Program-made: the position numbers and the translations under genes
Notes under the pieces: model-generated
The model's database searches: none
What the model was told of the DNA's origin: nothing
What the model saw: only the letters and a program-made list of their open reading frames with translations
Shown: positions 5,076-7,929 of the stretch, in pieces
Layout of the letters: every line of letters begins with the position of its first letter
Position numbering within the stretch: the stretch's first letter is position 1
NCBI GenBank assembly: GCA_016868955.1
Contig: VGFF01000094.1
Span: 1-7,929 of the forward strand
Source of the DNA: Armatimonadota bacterium
GTDB taxonomy: Bacteria; Sysuimicrobiota; Sysuimicrobiia; Sysuimicrobiales; VGFF01
DNA length: 7,929 nucleotides
Direction of reading: 5' to 3'

Positions 5076-5261
5076 TCGTTAAATGATTCTGTTTGTAATG
5101 CTCAACAATGACCCCGCGTCTCCACTTGAGGTTCCCTAGGAGGGAAGTCTCGTTGGCTACGAGAAGCCCAGTTCACCGACCGCGCGGGCAACGACCGCGG
5201 CAAGGGACGACGAACCCTACGCTCCCAATGATCCGACGCGTGAACCACCTCAACCCTTGAC

Positions 5262-6428
5262 ATGAGCGCACTCGTATTGCGAGACGCGCTCGTGCTCGAC
5301 GGTTTGGGAGGCACTCCCGCCGCCCGCGAGATTTGGATCTCCGAAGGGTGGATCGTCGCGCCCGGCAGCGTGCCCGAGGCCGAGACGGAGTCCCTTGGCG
5401 GCCGGGTCGTCGCACCCGGCCTGATCGACGCGCACGTCCATTTCTGCCTCGACGGCGGCGAGGACCCTGTCGCTTCGTACAAGGCCGCCGACGCGGAGAC
5501 GTTGGCGAGCCGGATGGCCGAGAACGCCCGGCGCACCCTGGAAGCCGGGATCACGACCGTGCGCGACCTCGGGTCGCCGACGGCTGCGATCACGGCGTTG
5601 CGGGCGGCCATCGCGTCGCGCAAGATCCTCGGGCCGCGCTTGATGGTTAGCGGGCTGCCGATCACGATCCCCAATGGCCACGACTCGTTCTTCGGTGGGG
5701 GCCTGCGCGGCGTCGGCGCGGTACGCGGGGCCGTGCAGGACCGGGCTCGTCACAAGGTCGACGTCATCAAGGTCATCGTGACCAGGGGAGGCTCGTCCCC
5801 GGGTACCGATCCGCGCGGCTTTCAGTTCTCCGACGAGGAGATGGAGGCGCTCGTCGAAGAGGCGCAGCTCGCCCGCTTGCCGATCGCGGCGAACGCGCAC
5901 GGCGATCTCGAGATCCAGCAGTGCATCACCGTTGGCATCGACACCATCGAGCACGGGAGCTACGCGTCCGAGGAGTCTCTAGCGGAGATGGCGTCGCGCG
6001 ACATCGCGCTCGTTCCGACGTTGTCGTCGGCCGTCCGGATCCGGGAGGTCAAACCGTACCCGGAGAAGCGGATGATCGACATCATGGAGCGCTGGCAGGA
6101 ACGTCTGAAGGCCGTACGCATGGCGGTCGAAGCGGAAGTGCACCTCGTCGCCGGCACGGATGCGGGCACGGCGTACACGCCGCACGGGCTAGTCGCCCAG
6201 GAGATCAAAGCCCTGGCCGAGTGCGGCGTGCCTTCGAATCTGGCGTTGGCCGCGGCGTGGCGCGAGGCGGCCGCCGCGCTCGGCCGTCCCGACATCGGCA
6301 CGCTGGCGCCTGGGCAGCGCGCCGACCTGATCGTGCTGGCGGGCGACCCGCTCCACGACCTCGGCGTATTGGGTGCGCCGCTGGCGGTCATGAAGAGCGG
6401 CCGCTGGGTGCGGCCGCTCGCGTCGTAG
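5262..6428 (+). CDS. metal-dependent amidohydrolase (imidazolonepropionase-like / prolidase-like)
   Basis: A 388-residue cytosolic hydrolase of the amidohydrolase superfamily, a TIM barrel with a two-metal centre. Visible ligands: H58-x-H60 in GLIDAHVHF (strand 1), K170 in DVIKVIVTRGG (probable carboxylated bridging lysine), H213 in NAHGD, H231 in IEHGS and the catalytic D300 in GTDAG. The N- and C-terminal pieces form the usual small beta-sandwich, with the closing motif GTLAPGQRADLIVLAGDP at about residues 346-363 and a last strand VMKSGRWV. This arrangement matches the group often annotated imidazolonepropionase-like; characterised relatives include dipeptidases for Xaa-Pro or Xaa-Arg/Lys substrates, so a peptide-like substrate is plausible given the M20 peptidase upstream. 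There is no signal peptide. No Shine-Dalgarno sequence is seen before the ATG; an in-frame stop at 5241-5243 rules out a longer protein. It converges with the zinc-binding protein gene. Confidence 0.9.
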   Translation: MSALVLRDALVLDGLGGTPAAREIWISEGWIVAPGSVPEAETESLGGRVVAPGLIDAHVHFCLDGGEDPVASYKAADAETLASRMAENARRTLEAGITTVRDLGSPTAAITALRAAIASRKILGPRLMVSGLPITIPNGHDSFFGGGLRGVGAVRGAVQDRARHKVDVIKVIVTRGGSSPGTDPRGFQFSDEEMEALVEEAQLARLPIAANAHGDLEIQQCITVGIDTIEHGSYASEESLAEMASRDIALVPTLSSAVRIREVKPYPEKRMIDIMERWQERLKAVRMAVEAEVHLVAGTDAGTAYTPHGLVAQEIKALAECGVPSNLALAAAWREAAAALGRPDIGTLAPGQRADLIVLAGDPLHDLGVLGAPLAVMKSGRWVRPLAS

Positions 6429-6462
6429 CCTTTCGTTGGCGGTTCGGGGGCGCTCGTGCCGC

Positions 6463-6484
6463 GCCGCTGGAAATCCCTAGCGGC
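6463..6484. terminator. inverted repeat at the convergent gene ends
   Basis: GCCGCT (6463-6468) and AGCGGC (6479-6484) are perfect reverse complements, extendable by two G-C pairs with one bulge. The site covers the stop codon of the minus-strand gene and lies 35 bases after the amidohydrolase stop, a common place for a two-way terminator. Neither side has a T run, so support is weak. Confidence 0.25.
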
Positions 6485-7424
6485 AGTCCAATCCTGAGAC
6501 GAGATTCCTCAAGTTCTGCTCCATCAAGAAGAAGTAGTCTTTTCCGATGCGCTGATCGGATTCCGTGACGCCCTCGATCGGGTCGAGCAGGAGCGTGCGC
6601 GCTCCGATCTCCCGAGCGACCGTGGCCGCTACGCGCGGACTCACCAAAGCTTCGAAGTAAACCACGTCGACGCGATGCTGGCGGGCCAGGCGGATCACCT
6701 CGCGGATTGTGGCGGGCGAGGGTTCGGACTGCGGCGCCAGTCCGCTGACCGCGATCTGCGTCAAGCCGTAGCGGGCCGCCAGGTATCCGAACGCCGCGTG
6801 ATTGACGACGATTACCTTGCGCCGGCAGCCCGCTAACGCGCGCGGGTAGCTCTCGTGAAGCCCTGCCAGGCGCGCCTTCAGCGCGTCGGCGTTCGCCCCA
6901 TAGACGGCACGTCCACCCGGGTCGGCGCGCACGACGCCGGCCAGGATGTTGTCGACCTGCCGCTGCGCCAGCACGGGATCCAGCCACACGTGCGGGTCGG
7001 TTTGGCCACGCTCCTCGCCGCTCTCCACCGTCCGTAGGGGCAGCCCGGCAGTGGCGTTGACGCGGACGACGGACTTGGGAATCTGCGGCAGCAGGCGATC
7101 GATCCATGGCTCGAAACCGGCGCCGTTATAGACGATCAGTCGCGCGTTTTGGAGCGCGACGAGGTCACGCGGTGTCGGCTCGAAGTCGTGCGCCTCGGCG
7201 CCGGGCGGAACGAGCCCGCGGACGGTGACCCGGTCGCCGCCGATGATCCGCGTGAACTCGATCATCGGGTAGAAGGAGGCGATCGCCGCGATCGTGGGCG
7301 CCTGGGCGTTGACGGCGCCGTGCGGATCGGCCGCGAAGGGCCCAAAGATGAGCGCCACCGTGAGCATGAGTAGTCTCGGATAACGTCGCTTAATGGTGCG
7401 GTGGGTGCGGATCAATCTATTCAC
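6477..7424 (-). CDS. znuA: ZnuA-like periplasmic metal-binding protein of an ABC transporter
   Basis: A 315-residue solute-binding protein of the cluster A-I (ZnuA/TroA/PsaA) family, which captures Zn(II) or Mn(II) and hands it to a membrane permease. Residues 1-40 form a long signal peptide: a basic N-region (RTHRTIKRRYPR), a hydrophobic core LLMLTVALIFG and a probable cut near AVNA-QAP. Metal ligands by family position: H79 in EAHDFEP, H145 in DPHVWLDP, H209 in VNHAAFGY and D281 in LLLDPIEG. A histidine rather than glutamate at the third site favours zinc. The His-rich loop of enterobacterial ZnuA is missing (only SGEERGQTDPH before H145). Other family motifs are ISGL-like VSGLAPQSEPSP and YFEALVSPRVA. 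The start is a GTG at 7422-7424, with GGGAGG (7434-7439) upstream. It follows the outer-membrane gene by 45 bases; no ATPase or permease gene lies in the window, and downstream the strand changes. Confidence 0.85.
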   Translation of the reverse strand: MNRLIRTHRTIKRRYPRLLMLTVALIFGPFAADPHGAVNAQAPTIAAIASFYPMIEFTRIIGGDRVTVRGLVPPGAEAHDFEPTPRDLVALQNARLIVYNGAGFEPWIDRLLPQIPKSVVRVNATAGLPLRTVESGEERGQTDPHVWLDPVLAQRQVDNILAGVVRADPGGRAVYGANADALKARLAGLHESYPRALAGCRRKVIVVNHAAFGYLAARYGLTQIAVSGLAPQSEPSPATIREVIRLARQHRVDVVYFEALVSPRVAATVAREIGARTLLLDPIEGVTESDQRIGKDYFFLMEQNLRNLVSGLDCR

Positions 7425-7469
7425 GTTCCTAGCCTCCCGCGCGTCTCAAATGGGTGGTTCCGATCATCC

Positions 7470-7929
7470 CTACCAGGAAGCGCCAACTTCGAGGTGCAGC
7501 AGCGCCGCATTGACGAGTTGCACGCCAGATATCTCGGTCGTTGTGACAGCGCCGCCGCCGACGTTGTAACTGCTGTATGCGAGCTTGAGCGTCACGTTTT
7601 CGGACAGCGCCCACTCGAATCCAGCCGACCAGACCGTGTAGCCAGGGCCGCCGGCCTTGTATCTCCCCCACTCGCCGAGAAGAAAGACACCCAGGCTCTC
7701 CAGGAACTCCAAGTCTAGGCGCGCGCCCCAGGCCGTGAGGTTGTCGTTGATGTTGAACAATTTGAAATCGTCGGGTGTGCCGAACAATCCACGCGGCGTC
7801 GTGCCGTCGACGCCACCCGGAAGCACGTAGGGATCGAAGTCCTTGTACCAGAGCTTCACGACGGGATGTAACGCGTGGATGCCCGCAACGCGCTCGAGCT
7901 CGATCTCCACGACGCCTTGCCAATAAGAT
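7470..7929 (-). CDS. outer-membrane beta-barrel protein, C-terminal part
   Basis: The frame is open to the right edge (SYWQGVVEIELERV at the edge), so the N-terminus lies outside; about 153 residues are visible. Strands alternate polar and hydrophobic residues with aromatic girdle residues: VVKLWYKDFDPY, LTAWGARLDLEF, GVFLLGEWGRYK, WSAGFEWAL, VTLKLAYSSYN, AALLHLEVGASW. The last residue is tryptophan, matching the aromatic C-terminal signal used by the barrel assembly machinery. The protein resembles porin-like barrels but I do not recognise a specific family. It sits 45 bases upstream of the ZnuA-like gene on the same strand, so it may import metal ions across the outer membrane or be controlled by the same metal. 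It is the main evidence that the host has two membranes. Confidence 0.75.
   Translation of the reverse strand, partial: SYWQGVVEIELERVAGIHALHPVVKLWYKDFDPYVLPGGVDGTTPRGLFGTPDDFKLFNINDNLTAWGARLDLEFLESLGVFLLGEWGRYKAGGPGYTVWSAGFEWALSENVTLKLAYSSYNVGGGAVTTTEISGVQLVNAALLHLEVGASW

Larger units (their letters stand above)
1979..5250 (+). mobile_element. putative replication module (plasmid-like or integrative element); ends not defined
   Basis: This block holds three plus-strand genes (MerR-like A, DnaA-domain initiator, MerR-like B) of a different kind from the metabolic genes around it. Its left edge coincides with the sudden end of MmgE/PrpD homology at about 1978. The right edge is placed before the amidohydrolase start only because no other gene intervenes. 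Two regions richer in A and T (around 1996-2020 and 4440-4515) and the repeat-rich middle of the initiator gene differ in composition from the neighbours. Against it: no integrase, transposase, relaxase, target duplication or terminal repeat is seen. It may be a degraded element, part of a larger one, or a fixed chromosomal locus. The boundaries are inference. Confidence 0.4.

Noticed and set aside
2023..5101. 8-base direct repeat GTAATGCT near both sides of the central block (2023-2030 and 5095-5102) as attachment-site or target duplication
   Set aside because: Too short, does not coincide with the MmgE/PrpD break at about 1978, and can occur by chance.
5107..5261. Decayed C-terminal part of the MmgE/PrpD gene in the gap before the amidohydrolase
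   Set aside because: None of the reading frames I translated by eye shows MmgE/PrpD-like sequence; a minus-strand stretch ending AVGELGFS is only about 19 codons long and not assignable.
5250..5954. Minus-strand open frame opposite the amidohydrolase
   Set aside because: The plus-strand protein is a clear amidohydrolase; the antisense frame has no domain features.

Overview
The window is high-GC DNA, with most third codon positions G or C, from a bacterium that probably has an outer membrane: the gene at the right edge encodes the C-terminal half of a beta-barrel protein ending in a terminal tryptophan, next to a periplasmic metal-binding protein. I cannot name the lineage. Gene content (small-molecule amidohydrolases, a MmgE/PrpD relative, a zinc-type ABC binding protein, an unfamiliar replication-like initiator) would fit an environmental, possibly uncultivated group.

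Left part (1-1978): the end of a YczE-type membrane protein; a 70-base gap with two inverted repeats; an intact M20-family metallopeptidase; and, overlapping its end, the first ~120 codons of a MmgE/PrpD-family gene. The last is broken: it has an in-frame TAG where a CAG is plausible, and its homology stops at about 1978. It looks like a catabolic gene cluster cut off by what follows.

Centre (about 1979-5250): a self-contained block of three same-strand genes. Two MerR-type helix-turn-helix proteins, about 60% identical by hand alignment over about 105 residues, flank a 543-residue protein. That protein has an N-terminal winged-helix region, a middle segment of a type I associate with plasmid/phage replication proteins, and a C-terminal domain IV of DnaA, with no AAA+ ATPase. 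Its gene carries strong inverted repeats, including a 43-base hairpin with 19 of 20 pairs, exactly where the protein is low-complexity linker, so the linker DNA may be an origin or control site. The second MerR-like gene has a near-consensus sigma-70 promoter (TTTACA-17-TATAAT) whose start point falls at or one base before the ATG, suggesting a leaderless transcript, and a perfect 15-base palindrome covers its -35 box. I interpret the block as a plasmid-like or integrative-element replication module inserted in, or next to, the MmgE/PrpD gene. No integrase, relaxase or defined ends are visible.

Right part (5262-7929): an intact metal-dependent amidohydrolase on the plus strand, convergent with a minus-strand pair made of a beta-barrel outer-membrane protein (partial) and a ZnuA-like zinc-binding protein. 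The pair is probably one transcription unit for metal uptake across both membranes.
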